Below are positions 44,014-53,560 of a stretch of DNA of 64,000 nucleotides, piece by piece. Below the pieces are notes generated by a model, which made no database searches, was not told the DNA's origin, and was given only the letters and a program-made list of their open reading frames with translations. The DNA comes from Bradyrhizobium algeriense (GTDB lineage: Bacteria; Pseudomonadota; Alphaproteobacteria; Rhizobiales; Xanthobacteraceae): assembly GCF_036924595.1 (NCBI RefSeq), contig NZ_JAZHRV010000001.1, positions 3,410,001 to 3,474,000 on the forward strand, written 5' to 3'. The translations under genes were made by a program, and so were the position numbers. The first letter of the stretch is position 1, and each line of letters starts with the position of its first letter.

Positions 44014-45318
44014 TCATTTGGCAAAATCCGGCTGCCAGCCGCGGATCTCGCGCGCTGCCTTCGTCACAGCGCCGATGGTTGGGAACGTCTCCACCATCAT
44101 CGCCCGCGCCAGCCGCAGGCTGCGCGCCTCGCACACCGCCCGCTGCTTTGCATCCTCGATCAGTTCGAAATCGGCATTGTGCGCCAGCCCCAGAATGCGG
44201 CGGATGATTTTTGCGGCCGCGAATCCCACGGTGTCGCCGAACAGCCGCGCCATATAGGCCTGCCGTTCGGCCTCCAGGCGGGCCGCGCCGGCAGTTCCCG
44301 GAAACAGCGTCAGGGGATAGGCGTCGCCATGACTTTCCGTGCGCCACAATTCGAGGAATTCGTGGGAAAACTCCGTCCAGACGTTTTCGATCGTTTCCAG
44401 CAGCCAGACCTCGAACAGCCGCCGTTCGCCCGGCGACCTTTCGTGGCCGGCAGAGGCCAGATAGGCCATCAGGAGGTTGGCGATGACGGCGCCGATATCG
44501 AAACCCATCGGTCCATAGAACGCGAATTCGGGATCGATCACGACCGTCGAATCTTCCGTCACCATGATCGAGCCGGTGTGGAGGTCGCCATGGATCAGCG
44601 CTTCCGGCGCGTTCAGAAACTTCAGCTTGAGACGCGAAATCGCGGCGTGCAGGTCGAGGTCTTCCCGAAAAGCGGCCGCCGTCGCATCGAGCCACGGCTG
44701 CGTCCAGCGGTTCTGCTCGGCCTCACGGTAGGGATCGGTGAAGATCAGATCCTCTGATATCTTGCAGAGCGCATGGTTGCCTGCGAACGCCGCAATCCCC
44801 TCCTTCTTCTGGGCAGCAGGAAGCGCGAGGTCGGACGAGAAAAACAGCGTGCGCGCCATGAAGGTGGCGATGTCGCCGACAAAATTCGGATAGAGCGCGC
44901 CGGCAATCAGCCCCCTGCGCATGATGACATGCGGCTCGATCAACTCCATCACGACGAGCGCTAATCCCTCGTTGTGATGCAGCACGGCCGGCACCAGTCC
45001 GGGCGCCAGCCGCGCCTGATGCGTGAGCGCGAGATATTCGTAATGCGAGCGCGACAGTGGCAGCGGCCAGCTTTCGCCGACGAGACGCACATAGGGCAGC
45101 GCCTGCTTGACGGCGATGCCGCCCGCGGTCCCCCTGACGATGAACACGAGGTTGAGGTTGCCGTCGCCGACCTCGATGATCGACCAGGAAGCCGGTTCGC
45201 CGCCAAGACGGGCTGCGATCGCCGGGAGCCCTGCAAGGTAATCCCGCAGATCGGCTTCATGAAGGATTCGGTATTCGTCGGGCCGGGGATCAGCCAATGG
45301 TCGCTGCTGTGAACTCAT
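44014..45318 (-). CDS. mtnK: 5-methylthioribose kinase-like protein
   Basis: The 434-residue product is an aminoglycoside-phosphotransferase-fold kinase with the MtnK pattern: WSIIEVGDGNLNLVFIVRG, the catalytic LIHGDLHTGSIMVTEDSTVV and IDPEFAFYGPMGFDIGAVIA. MtnK phosphorylates methylthioribose in methionine salvage. The start MSSQQRPLADP at 45318 is chosen over an upstream frame. No other salvage gene such as mtnA is adjacent, so the function rests on sequence alone. The sugar transporter converges from the other side. Confidence 0.85.
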   Translation of the reverse strand: MSSQQRPLADPRPDEYRILHEADLRDYLAGLPAIAARLGGEPASWSIIEVGDGNLNLVFIVRGTAGGIAVKQALPYVRLVGESWPLPLSRSHYEYLALTHQARLAPGLVPAVLHHNEGLALVVMELIEPHVIMRRGLIAGALYPNFVGDIATFMARTLFFSSDLALPAAQKKEGIAAFAGNHALCKISEDLIFTDPYREAEQNRWTQPWLDATAAAFREDLDLHAAISRLKLKFLNAPEALIHGDLHTGSIMVTEDSTVVIDPEFAFYGPMGFDIGAVIANLLMAYLASAGHERSPGERRLFEVWLLETIENVWTEFSHEFLELWRTESHGDAYPLTLFPGTAGAARLEAERQAYMARLFGDTVGFAAAKIIRRILGLAHNADFELIEDAKQRAVCEARSLRLARAMMVETFPTIGAVTKAAREIRGWQPDFAK

Positions 45319-45360
45319 CCCTCTCTGCCCCCCATGCCGGTGCGGGAGGTCCACGCACTC

Positions 45361-45437
45361 CCGTTCAGGAAATTCGATCCGATATCGGCCTTTTTCTTGA
45401 CCGGATCATAATCGCAAAACGCTGTCGGCAACCAGCG
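45361..45437 (-). pseudogene. Duplicated 3' end of the neighbouring membrane-protein gene
   Basis: About 77 bases match the 3' end of the gene at 46103-46459 (46115-46195), including 17 consecutive identical codons' worth of protein, CDYDPVKKKADIGSNFL. Nothing of the rest of that gene remains. The fragment lies between the mtnK-like gene and the methyltransferase gene. Confidence 0.7.
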
Positions 45438-45465
45438 TTCACCGTCCGCATTTGCGCCTCGCGTC

Positions 45466-46074
45466 TCAAATGAGCTGCGCGAGCCAGATGGTGTGGCCGC
45501 CGCAGTCGGGGTCCTCGACGACATGCGACACCACGCGAAACCCGTTCCAATCGAGCAATGAACGATATTCGGCCGGGTCGAGGCTGGCATGATACAACGG
45601 CTCGCCTCCAAGACTCCCGATCGCCTCCCCATGCGCGGGGCCGCTGGTGAACATCAGTGTCGCTTCCGGTGCCGCATGCTCGCGAAATACCGAAAACATC
45701 TGGCGCTGGTCGTCATGGCAGAGGTGAAAGAAACTATCCCATGCAACGATGCCGAAAAACTTCCGCTGCAAGGCGAGCTGGCGCATATCGGCGACGATCC
45801 ATTCCTGCTTGGGAAAATGTTTTCGGCAGACATCGATCATGGCCGGGGATGAGTCTACGCCAACGACGGGATAACCAAGTTCGATCAGATACGCCGCCAT
45901 TGGCGCTGCGGATCCGCAGCCGAGATCGAGGATCGGACCAGCCGGCGGCAGCAGCGCCCGGAAACGATCGAGCCAGGTTTTTTCAATCAGTCTGGTGCGT
46001 CCGCGACTCTCGATCCAGTCCGATGCCTTGCGCTGGTAGAGATCGATGATCCCTGCGGCTTCTTCCGACGCCAT
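45466..46074 (-). CDS. Class I SAM-dependent methyltransferase
   Basis: The 202-residue product has the SAM-binding motif I PILDLGCGSAAPMAAYL, motif II YPVVGVDSSPAMIDVC, and the motif IV region FFGIVAWDSFFHLCHDDQRQ. The C-terminal half includes LGGEPLYHASLDPAEYRSLL. The substrate is unknown. The gene sits between the relic and the intact copy of a duplicated small gene, and may have arrived with that duplication. The in-frame ATG at 46089 is an alternative start. Confidence 0.86.
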   Translation of the reverse strand: MASEEAAGIIDLYQRKASDWIESRGRTRLIEKTWLDRFRALLPPAGPILDLGCGSAAPMAAYLIELGYPVVGVDSSPAMIDVCRKHFPKQEWIVADMRQLALQRKFFGIVAWDSFFHLCHDDQRQMFSVFREHAAPEATLMFTSGPAHGEAIGSLGGEPLYHASLDPAEYRSLLDWNGFRVVSHVVEDPDCGGHTIWLAQLI

Positions 46075-46102
46075 TGGCTTACGCACCACTAGTCGACCGA
46101 GC

Positions 46103-46459
46103 CTAGAATGTTTCCCGTTCCAGGAAGTTCGATCCGATGTCTGCCTTTTTCTTCACGGGGTCATAGTCGCAAAAGACGCTATCGGCGACCAGCGTGTAGC
46201 TCGGGAAGATCGTGTCCTTGTTCAGCTTGACGGAAGTCAGGCCGATGACGGCGGTCTGCTTGCCGCCGGTCCATTTGAACGGGGTCGTGCTCGGCGCCCT
46301 CTCACAGGCGACCACCGCGTCGGCGAAAACCGAGCTCTCGACGAAGGCCTTCACGGTCCGAAGCTGCCCCAGCGTCTTCCAGTTCATGTAGAACGATCCG
46401 GCGAGGCCGGCGGCGAGCAGAACCACAAGCAATAATAAAATACGCTGAAAATTCATCAT
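46103..46459 (-). CDS. Small membrane-anchored protein of unknown function
   Basis: The 118-residue product starts with one membrane helix (RILLLLVVLLAAGLAGSFYM). It continues into a periplasmic domain with two cysteines (VVACERAP and VFCDYDPVKKKADIG) that could form a disulfide. I do not recognise the family. The 3' end exists twice in the window (see 45361-45437). Confidence 0.65.
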   Translation of the reverse strand: MMNFQRILLLLVVLLAAGLAGSFYMNWKTLGQLRTVKAFVESSVFADAVVACERAPSTTPFKWTGGKQTAVIGLTSVKLNKDTIFPSYTLVADSVFCDYDPVKKKADIGSNFLERETF

Positions 46460-46619
46460 ATCCCCCAGCCGGAACGGACCGGTGCAAAATTAACCGATCC
46501 CGCCGGATTTGTCAGAACCCGAATACTACCCAAGGAACCCTCCAGCGGGCTATTGCCGCGATAGCCTAGATGTGACTAACGGTATCGTTCGGCCTTCAAA
46601 ATCGGATCAGGGACATCCG

Positions 46620-47219
46620 GTGACTAGTGACAATCCAGACGCGATTGCATTGCGGCCCACCGTCATCGGCGGCGCCCGCCAGGACGACGACTATGAGGTG
46701 GTCTGGCGCGGCTTCCCGGTCGGACGGTTAATGAAGCAGGCGGATGGTCCGCACTGGTGGTGGGCTTGCACCGTCTATGGGCTACCCCCGAGCCCTAATG
46801 ACCGAGGGCCCGCCATCAATTACAAGGACTGCCAGGTCCGCTTCCGGCTAGCCTGGGCCAGAATCAGGCCCACGCTGACCAACGAGACCATGGAGGCTGC
46901 AACGCGGCACGCCCAGGGGTTGCTTGAGCAACAAGCGGCGAAGGGCGCGGAGCCCAAGGCACCTGAACCGCTCCAGGTTCTGGAAAACCATCGCGCGGCA
47001 CCTCGGCACCGGGTATTGAAGGCAGGCTCCATCGAGTTCAACGGCGGCGTCATCGACTGCACCATCCGGAATGTATCGGACACCGGCGCTGCACTCGAAG
47101 TCGCCAGTCCGGTCGGCGTCCCCGACAGCTTCTGGTTGGTGGTCTCGGGCGATCATACGCGCCGCCACTGCCGGGTGGCCTGGCGAACGGACAAGCGGAT
47201 AGGCGTCGCGTTCGACTAG
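46620..47219 (+). CDS. PilZ domain protein
   Basis: A GTG at 46620 gives 199 residues beginning VTSDNPDAIALRPTVIGG. An ATG at 46509 in the same frame is possible but adds an unlikely N-terminus. The first half (YEVVWRGFPVGRLMKQ, HWWWACTVYG) is a conserved module without a name I recall. The last 75 residues are PilZ: APRHRVLKAGSIEF and IRNVSDTGAALEV, with RxxxR-like and D/NxSxxG-type c-di-GMP motifs (the arginine spacing is slightly off). A c-di-GMP-responsive role is inferred. Confidence 0.75.
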   Translation: MTSDNPDAIALRPTVIGGARQDDDYEVVWRGFPVGRLMKQADGPHWWWACTVYGLPPSPNDRGPAINYKDCQVRFRLAWARIRPTLTNETMEAATRHAQGLLEQQAAKGAEPKAPEPLQVLENHRAAPRHRVLKAGSIEFNGGVIDCTIRNVSDTGAALEVASPVGVPDSFWLVVSGDHTRRHCRVAWRTDKRIGVAFD

Positions 47220-47362
47220 CCGGGAATGCGATTAGGCTGGGCCGCGACGACGGTCCATCTGGTGCCCCGGACGCGAGCGGCGTGAGTACTGGGAAGCGGG
47301 ACCCATTCTACTTTGCATGGGGTTGTTTTCGAGATTTTGTGTCCGGGCCCCGCGGTGTGGGG
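47220..47362. other. Intergenic region with a likely dispersed repeat
   Basis: No gene is visible. GGTGCCCCGGACGCGAGCGG and AAGCGGGACCCATTC resemble the mosaic repeats common between Bradyrhizobium genes. GTCCGGGCCCCGCGG may pair with the first. This marks the border between the accessory region and the conserved nuo block. Confidence 0.4.
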
Positions 47363-47638
47363 TCAAAACGGCAGCCCCATCAGCTTCGACAGCCGTTCGA
47401 TGTTCAGGTAGCCCTGATGATACGCCCACATCCCAATGCCGAAAACCACGCCCGAGATCAGCGTGGTCCAGAGCAGCTTGTAGCCCATCCGCGCCATCAC
47501 CGGTGCGCCGGGATCGGTGCCGGGCGCGCCCTCGCCGTCCTCGTGCTGGCTGCGGACGCCGAACGGCAGCGTCACGAACAGCACGACCCACCAGAGCACG
47601 AAGTAGATCGCAAGCGCTGTGGAGACATTGTAAGCCAT
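47363..47638 (-). CDS. DUF1467 family membrane protein
   Basis: The 91-residue product has two membrane helices (LAIYFVLWWVVLFVTLPFGV and KLLWTTLISGVVFGIGMWAY) separated by a polar QHEDGEGAPGTDPGAP loop. This matches DUF1467, which in alphaproteobacteria sits next to mce and proS. No function is known. It ends the nuo-birA-rnj-mce series, four bases after mce. Confidence 0.85.
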   Translation of the reverse strand: MAYNVSTALAIYFVLWWVVLFVTLPFGVRSQHEDGEGAPGTDPGAPVMARMGYKLLWTTLISGVVFGIGMWAYHQGYLNIERLSKLMGLPF

Positions 47639-47642
47639 GGGT

Positions 47643-48047
47643 TCAGGCCTGCTCGATTTCGACCAGCGCGCCGGAAAAATCCTTCGGATGGAAAAACAGC
47701 ACCGGCTTGCCGTGGGCGCCGATCTTCGGCACGCCGTCGCCGAGGACGCGCGCGCCCTCGCTGATCAGTCTGTCGCGCGCGGCGATGATGTCGGGCACGT
47801 CATAGCAGATGTGATGGATGCCGCCGTCGGCGTTACGCTCGACGAATTTGGCGATCGGCGAGGCCTCGCCGAGCGGCTGGATGAACTCGATCTTGGTGTT
47901 GGGCAGCGTCACGAACACGGTGATGACGCCATGCTCCGGCAGCGGCACCGCGCCGGAGATTTCGGCGCCGAACGCGCCGCCATAGATCTTGGCGGCTTTT
48001 TCCGCGTCCTTGACCGCGATCGCGACATGATTGAGCCGGCCTAGCAT
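47643..48047 (-). CDS. mce: Methylmalonyl-CoA epimerase
   Basis: The 134-residue protein is a VOC-fold metalloenzyme that interconverts the two stereoisomers of methylmalonyl-CoA. LNHVAIAVKDAEKAAKIYGG supplies the first metal histidine, GGIHHICYDVPDIIAARD the second, and SGALVEIEQA the glutamate. The start MLGRLNH at 48047 is preferred to the frame three codons longer. It follows rnj. Confidence 0.9.
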   Translation of the reverse strand: MLGRLNHVAIAVKDAEKAAKIYGGAFGAEISGAVPLPEHGVITVFVTLPNTKIEFIQPLGEASPIAKFVERNADGGIHHICYDVPDIIAARDRLISEGARVLGDGVPKIGAHGKPVLFFHPKDFSGALVEIEQA

Positions 48048-48119
48048 GACACTCACTCCCTGCTTCCCGCGTCTTCCCGACGAGAGCCCGCCGGCTCGCC
48101 TGACGACGCCCTTTTTACC

Positions 48120-49790
48120 TCAAACCGTCAGAACATGAACGAGGCAAATCGGCTTCTTGCCCCACTGCTCGTTGATGACGGCCCGCACCGCGCGACGCAC
48201 CGATTCCGCCGTCGCGTCCGCATCGCGCCGGCGCGCCCGCGGCAGGTTTTCCACCGTCGAAACCACCGTATCGAACACGACCTCATCGATCACCTCGCCG
48301 GCCGCATTCTTCTCGGGGATGCCGACGAGATCGACCTCGGGATCGTCGGCCAGTTCGCCCTTGTCGGTCATGGCGATCGCCACGAAGGCGCAGCCTGCAA
48401 ATCCCATCCGGCGCCGCTCGACCACGGCGCGGGACTTGGAATCCTCCAGTATGTTGCCGTCCTTGTAGAGCCGCCCCGACGGCAACTCGTCGATGATGCC
48501 GGGATCACCGGGCCCGAGCTTGACCAGATCGCCATTGCGGCAGGTCAAGACCTTCGGCACGCCGGCGGTGCGCGCCAGCTTGGCATGCTCGGAGAGATGC
48601 AGCGCCTCGCCATGGACGGGAATCAGGATCTGCGGGCGTACCCATGAGATCATGTCGCGCAGTTCGTCGCGGCGCGGATGGCCGGAGACGTGGACGAGAT
48701 CAGTGCGGTCGGTAATGACCTCGATGCCCTGCACCACCAGCCCGTTGATGATGGCGCCGACCGCCTTCTCGTTGCCGGGGATGGTACGCGAGGAAAAGAT
48801 CACGCTGTCGCCCTTGTTCAGCGTCACCTGCGGATGGTCGTTATTGGCGATCCGGGCGAGCGCCGCACGCGGCTCGCCCTGGCTGCCGGTGCACAGCGCC
48901 AGCACCTTGTCCGGCGGAAAATGCCCATAATAATCGGCGCCACGGAAATTCTGCACGCCGTCGAGATAGCCGGTCTCGCGGGCGACCTGCACCACGCGCT
49001 CCATGGCGCGGCCGACCACCACCACCTCGCGATCGGCGGCCTTGGCGGCATCCGCCACCGCTTTCACGCGCGCGACGTTGGAGGCAAAGGTGGTGACGGC
49101 GACCCGGCCCTTGGCGCCCTTCACCAGCTTGGCGATGGTGGCGGCAACCTCGGTTTCCGAGGGCGAGCGTCCTTCCCGCACCGCGTTGGTGGAATCCCCG
49201 ACCAGCGCCAGCACACCGGCATCGCCGAGTTCGCGCAGGCGCCGCTCGTCGGTCGGCAGGCCGATGATCGGCGTCGGGTCGATCTTCCAGTCGCCGGTGT
49301 GGAGCACGGTGCCGGCGGAGGTATGGATCGCCAGCGCATGCGATTCCGGAATCGAGTGCGCGACCGGGATGAACTCGACGGTGAACGGCCCGAGATTGAC
49401 CCGGCCGCCTGACGGCACCACGGTCACCGGGATCTTCGGCGGATTGCGCTCGGCGGCGCATTTGGCCTCGAACAAGGCAGCGCTGAATTTGGTGGCATAG
49501 ACCGGGCATTGCAGCTTCGGCCAGAGGTCCATAATCGCGCCGAAATGGTCCTCATGGGCATGCGTCAGCACGAGGCCCATCAGGTTCTTGCGCTCCTTCT
49601 CCAGGAAACGGATGTCGGGCATGATCAGGTCGATGCCCGGCAGATGCTCCTCATCGCCGAAGGAAACGCCGAGATCGACCGCGAGCCAGGACCGCTGGTT
49701 TCGGTTGCCGAGCCCGTAGATCGACAGGTTCATGCCGATCTCGCCGACGCCGCCGAGCGGCGCAAAGGTCAGTTCATCCGGCCGCGCCAT
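48120..49790 (-). CDS. rnj: Ribonuclease J
   Basis: The 556-residue metallo-beta-lactamase nuclease matures and degrades RNA from 5' ends and internally. GLVLTHAHEDHFGAIMDLWP is the zinc motif. VAVTTFASNVARVKAVADA and VHVSGHPRRDELRDMI mark the beta-CASP domain, and a C-terminal domain follows. The start [20 protein letters not shown] overlaps the birA stop by one base (TGATG). The frame continuing upstream to 50480 is inside birA in another phase. Confidence 0.93.
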   Translation of the reverse strand: MARPDELTFAPLGGVGEIGMNLSIYGLGNRNQRSWLAVDLGVSFGDEEHLPGIDLIMPDIRFLEKERKNLMGLVLTHAHEDHFGAIMDLWPKLQCPVYATKFSAALFEAKCAAERNPPKIPVTVVPSGGRVNLGPFTVEFIPVAHSIPESHALAIHTSAGTVLHTGDWKIDPTPIIGLPTDERRLRELGDAGVLALVGDSTNAVREGRSPSETEVAATIAKLVKGAKGRVAVTTFASNVARVKAVADAAKAADREVVVVGRAMERVVQVARETGYLDGVQNFRGADYYGHFPPDKVLALCTGSQGEPRAALARIANNDHPQVTLNKGDSVIFSSRTIPGNEKAVGAIINGLVVQGIEVITDRTDLVHVSGHPRRDELRDMISWVRPQILIPVHGEALHLSEHAKLARTAGVPKVLTCRNGDLVKLGPGDPGIIDELPSGRLYKDGNILEDSKSRAVVERRRMGFAGCAFVAIAMTDKGELADDPEVDLVGIPEKNAAGEVIDEVVFDTVVSTVENLPRARRRDADATAESVRRAVRAVINEQWGKKPICLVHVLTV

Positions 49791-50602
49791 CAGGCCGCTC
49801 CCACTGACGCCGCAGCGCCGAAATAGACCTCGCCCGCGGTGACGGCCGCACGCTTGCCCTCGGCTGTGCGGACGATCAGGCAGCCGCTCTCGTCGATGGT
49901 ATCGAACGTGCCCTCGACGGTCGCGGCTCCAGTCTGGATTGCAACCCGCTCGCCAAGGCCGAACGCGCGCTCCAGCCAAAGTTTTCGGATATCGGCAAAG
50001 CCGCGGCCATTGTCCCAGATGCCATGGAATTCGACCCAGGCATCCGAGAGCGCCGCAAACAGTTCCTCCGCGCCGATTTGAACGCCGAGCGCGGCCAGCG
50101 AGGTCGCCGGCGTCGGCGTGCCCTCGGGCGCCGCAATGACGTTGGTGCCGATGCCGACCACCACGGCCAGGCGATTGCCGGCTACGGCCTCGGCCTCCAG
50201 CAGAATGCCGGCGAGCTTCTGCCCGTCCGCCATGACGTCGTTGGGCCATTTCAGGGCGTATCTCAGAGGCCCGGCGCCGGCCCGCCGCAAATTGGCTTCG
50301 ATGCTGAGTTTTTGCAGCGCGCGTTCCAGCGACAGCCCTGCGGCAAAGCCCAGCGTAGCGGCGACGCCGGGAGACACGTCCATGACTTCGAGAATGCTGC
50401 TGGCGAGGTTGCCGCGCGGCGCGATCCAGGCGCGCTGCCGGCGACCCCGGCCCGCGGTCTGTTCCGTCGTCACGAACCACACAGGACCCCGCTCGCCATC
50501 GCGGGCGCGGGACATGGCTTCGGCGTTGGTCGACCCGATCTGGTCGAAGGCCGCGAGGCCGTAGCCCGCCGATCTGGCTTTGGAACCGAGCGTAAAAGTC
50601 AT
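49790..50602 (-). CDS. birA: Biotin-[acetyl-CoA-carboxylase] ligase BirA (without DNA-binding domain)
   Basis: The 270-residue enzyme attaches biotin to carboxylase carrier protein. The start [20 protein letters not shown] overlaps the nuoN stop (ATGA). Catalytic signatures are [40 protein letters not shown] and VVVGIGTNV. It lacks the N-terminal helix-turn-helix of E. coli BirA, so it is an enzyme only. Confidence 0.93.
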   Translation of the reverse strand: MTFTLGSKARSAGYGLAAFDQIGSTNAEAMSRARDGERGPVWFVTTEQTAGRGRRQRAWIAPRGNLASSILEVMDVSPGVAATLGFAAGLSLERALQKLSIEANLRRAGAGPLRYALKWPNDVMADGQKLAGILLEAEAVAGNRLAVVVGIGTNVIAAPEGTPTPATSLAALGVQIGAEELFAALSDAWVEFHGIWDNGRGFADIRKLWLERAFGLGERVAIQTGAATVEGTFDTIDESGCLIVRTAEGKRAAVTAGEVYFGAAASVGAA

Positions 50603-52041
50603 CCTGGGAACAGCGACTTCGCCGCCGTCGTGGCGACGCTGACCAGCGGCCCCGGATAGACGAAGAAGAAGATGTTGAAGATGCCCGCGACCGCCAGCAC
50701 CGTCCGCAGTTCGATCCGCATCGGCTCGATATGGCCGGCCGGCTCGTCGAAATACATCACCTTGATGATGGTGAGATAGTAGAACGCGCCCACCACGCTG
50801 GTGAGCACGCCGATGACGGCGAGCGTGAACAGGCCCGCCTTGATCGCGGCCACGAACACGTACCATTTGGCGAAGAACCCCGCGAGCGGCGGAATGCCCG
50901 CCAGCGAGAACAGCAGCATGGCGAAGAAGAAGGCCAGCAGCGGATTGGTGCGCGAGAGGCCTGCGAAATCGCTGATCTGCTCCATCGGCTGGCCGTCGCG
51001 CTTCATGGAAAGGATGACCGCGAAGGTGCCGAGCGTCATCGCGACATAGATCGCGATATAGACCAGCACGCCCTGCGCGCCCTCCACCGTGCCCGATGCG
51101 AGCCCGACCAGCGCAAAGCCCATATGGCCGATCGAGGAATAGGCCATCAGGCGCTTGATGTTCTTCTGCCCTATGGCGGCAAACGAACCCAGCGCCATCG
51201 AGGCGATCGCCACGAACACGAGGATCTGCTGCCACTGCGGGACGATGCCGGGGAACGCGGTCAACGTCACGCGGGTGAACACCGCAAGGGCTGCGACCTT
51301 CGGCGCCGAGGCAAAGAAGGCGGTGACCGGCGTCGGCGCGCCCTCATAGACGTCGGGCGTCCACATATGGAACGGCACGGCGGATACCTTGAAGCAGAGC
51401 CCGGCCAGCAGGAACACCAGGCCGAACACGATGCCGACGCTGCCGGTTTTCACTGCGGCGGCGATGCCGGCAAAATCGACCGTGCCGGTGAAGCCGTAGA
51501 TCAGCGAGGCGCCGTACAGCAGCATGCCGGAGGACAGCGCGCCGAGCACAAAGTACTTCAACCCGGCCTCGGTGGACTTGGCGTTGTCGCGGTTAGAGGT
51601 AGCGACCACGTAGAGCGCGAGCGACATCAGCTCGAGCCCGAGATAGAGCATGATGAGGTCGGCGGCCGAGATCAGCACCATCATGCCGAGCGTGGAGAGC
51701 AGCACCAGGATCGAATATTCGAAAATCCGCCGCGACGGATCGGACAAAAACTCCGTCGACAGGATCAGCGTCACCGCCGAGCCGATGATGGCAAGGATCT
51801 TCAGGAAGCGGGCAAAATCGTCGACGATGAAGCTGCCGCCGAAGGTCGAGAGCTTGCCGGCCGGCAGCATCAGCTCGAGCGCGCCGGTCACGACCAGCAG
51901 CAGCACCGCAAGCGTGGTAACCAGCCTGGTCGTCCCCTCGCCGCGATAGGCGCCCAGCATCAACAGCGCCATGGCGCCGACGGCCAGCACCAATTCCGGC
52001 AGCACCGGCAGCAACTGATAACCTGCACTTGAGAAGCTCAT
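50599..52041 (-). CDS. nuoN: NADH-quinone oxidoreductase subunit N
   Basis: NuoN is one of three antiporter-like proton-pumping subunits in the membrane arm of complex I. The 480-residue product has about 14 membrane helices. [20 protein letters not shown] carries the conserved glutamate of helix 5, and [16 protein letters not shown] the lysine region of helix 7. Last nuo gene; it overlaps birA by four bases. Confidence 0.95.
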   Translation of the reverse strand: MSFSSAGYQLLPVLPELVLAVGAMALLMLGAYRGEGTTRLVTTLAVLLLVVTGALELMLPAGKLSTFGGSFIVDDFARFLKILAIIGSAVTLILSTEFLSDPSRRIFEYSILVLLSTLGMMVLISAADLIMLYLGLELMSLALYVVATSNRDNAKSTEAGLKYFVLGALSSGMLLYGASLIYGFTGTVDFAGIAAAVKTGSVGIVFGLVFLLAGLCFKVSAVPFHMWTPDVYEGAPTPVTAFFASAPKVAALAVFTRVTLTAFPGIVPQWQQILVFVAIASMALGSFAAIGQKNIKRLMAYSSIGHMGFALVGLASGTVEGAQGVLVYIAIYVAMTLGTFAVILSMKRDGQPMEQISDFAGLSRTNPLLAFFFAMLLFSLAGIPPLAGFFAKWYVFVAAIKAGLFTLAVIGVLTSVVGAFYYLTIIKVMYFDEPAGHIEPMRIELRTVLAVAGIFNIFFFVYPGPLVSVATTAAKSLFPG

Positions 52042-52051
52042 GGTGGCGGCC

Positions 52052-53560
52052 TTACTGGACCAGCGCGGCTGCCTTCACGGCAGTCACGGCGGCATTGTAA
52101 TTGTTGACGAGTTGCTGGACCGAAGCCGCCGACATGTCGAGCACCGGCTTCGGATAGACGCCAAACAGGATGGTGAGTGCGACCAGCGGGAACAGCGTCA
52201 GGCTCTCGCGCAGCGTCAGGTCCTTGATGCTGGCGAGCGACGGTTTTGTCAGCGCACCGAACACCACCTTGCGATAGAGCCACAGCGCATAGGCCGCCGA
52301 CAGGATCACCCCGAGCGTGGCAAAGGTCGCCGTCGGGATCGAGACCTTGAAGGTGCCGACCAGCGTCATGAATTCGCCGACGAAGCCGCTAGTGCCGGGA
52401 AGGCCGACATTGGCCATAGTGAACACCATGAACACCAGCGCGTAGAGCGGCATCCGGTTGACGAGGCCGCCATAGGCGACGATCTCGCGGGTGTGCATGC
52501 GGTCGTAGACGATACCGACGCACAGGAACAGCGCGCCGGAGACGATGCCGTGTGAGACCATCTGGAACACGCCGCCCGCCACGCCCTGCGTGGTGCCGGC
52601 GAAGATGCCCATGGTGACGAAGCCCATATGGGCCACTGACGAATAGGCGATCAGCTTCTTGATGTCTTCCTGCATCAAGGCCACCAGCGAGGTGTAGACG
52701 ATGGCGATCACCGACAGCGTGAAGATGATCCAGGCGAAATCATGCGACGCCAAGGGGAACATCGGCAGCGAGAAGCGCAGGAAGCCGTAGCCGCCCATCT
52801 TCAACAGGATCGCGGCCAGGATCACCGAGCCCGCGGTCGGCGCCTCGACGTGGGCATCGGGAAGCCAGGTGTGCACCGGCCACATCGGCATCTTCACCGC
52901 AAAGGAGGCAAAGAACGCCAGCCACGCCCAGGTCTGCAACGAGCGCGGCACTGCCGTCTGCATCAGCGTCGGGATGTCGGTCGTGCCGGCATTCCAGTAC
53001 AGCGCCATGATCGCGAGCAGCATCAAGACCGAGCCGAGCAGCGTGTAGAGGAAGAACTTGAACGACGCGTAGACCCGGCGCGGGCCGCCCCAGACGCCGA
53101 TGATCAGGAACATCGGGATCAGGCCGCCTTCGAAGAACAGGTAGAACAGCACGAGGTCGAGCGCGGAGAAGGTGCCGACCATCAGCGTTTCCAGCAGCAG
53201 GAACGCCATCATGTATTCGCGCACGCGCATCGTGATCGATTTCCAGCTCGCGATGATGCAGAACGGCATCAAGGCGGTGGTCAGGATCACGAACGGCAGC
53301 GAAATGCCGTCGACACCCATGTGATAGGTGATGCCGCTGGCGAGCCAGTTCGCCTTTTCGATGAACTGGAAATCCGGATTGGCGGCGTCGAAGCGCCAGA
53401 CCAGGATCAGCGACACCGCAAAGGTGACCAGCGTGGTCCACAGCGCGATCCAGCGCGCATTGCGCCGTGCGGCCTCGTCGTCGCCGCGGGTGAGATAGAT
53501 CGCCAGCGCGCCGATGATCGGCAGGAACGTGACAACCGAAAGGATGGGCCAGGTTGTCAT
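52052..53560 (-). CDS. nuoM: NADH-quinone oxidoreductase subunit M
   Basis: The 502-residue antiporter-like subunit has about 14 membrane segments. [20 protein letters not shown] holds the conserved helix-5 glutamate. [20 protein letters not shown] is the family signature, and [15 protein letters not shown] marks the second half-channel. Its ATG overlaps the nuoL stop by one base. It pumps protons in the middle of the membrane arm. Confidence 0.96.
   Translation of the reverse strand: MTTWPILSVVTFLPIIGALAIYLTRGDDEAARRNARWIALWTTLVTFAVSLILVWRFDAANPDFQFIEKANWLASGITYHMGVDGISLPFVILTTALMPFCIIASWKSITMRVREYMMAFLLLETLMVGTFSALDLVLFYLFFEGGLIPMFLIIGVWGGPRRVYASFKFFLYTLLGSVLMLLAIMALYWNAGTTDIPTLMQTAVPRSLQTWAWLAFFASFAVKMPMWPVHTWLPDAHVEAPTAGSVILAAILLKMGGYGFLRFSLPMFPLASHDFAWIIFTLSVIAIVYTSLVALMQEDIKKLIAYSSVAHMGFVTMGIFAGTTQGVAGGVFQMVSHGIVSGALFLCVGIVYDRMHTREIVAYGGLVNRMPLYALVFMVFTMANVGLPGTSGFVGEFMTLVGTFKVSIPTATFATLGVILSAAYALWLYRKVVFGALTKPSLASIKDLTLRESLTLFPLVALTILFGVYPKPVLDMSAASVQQLVNNYNAAVTAVKAAALVQ

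Noticed and set aside
48120..50480. 786-codon ribonuclease J with a long N-terminal extension
   Set aside because: The extension is birA read in another frame. The start at 49790 overlaps the birA stop and matches the family.
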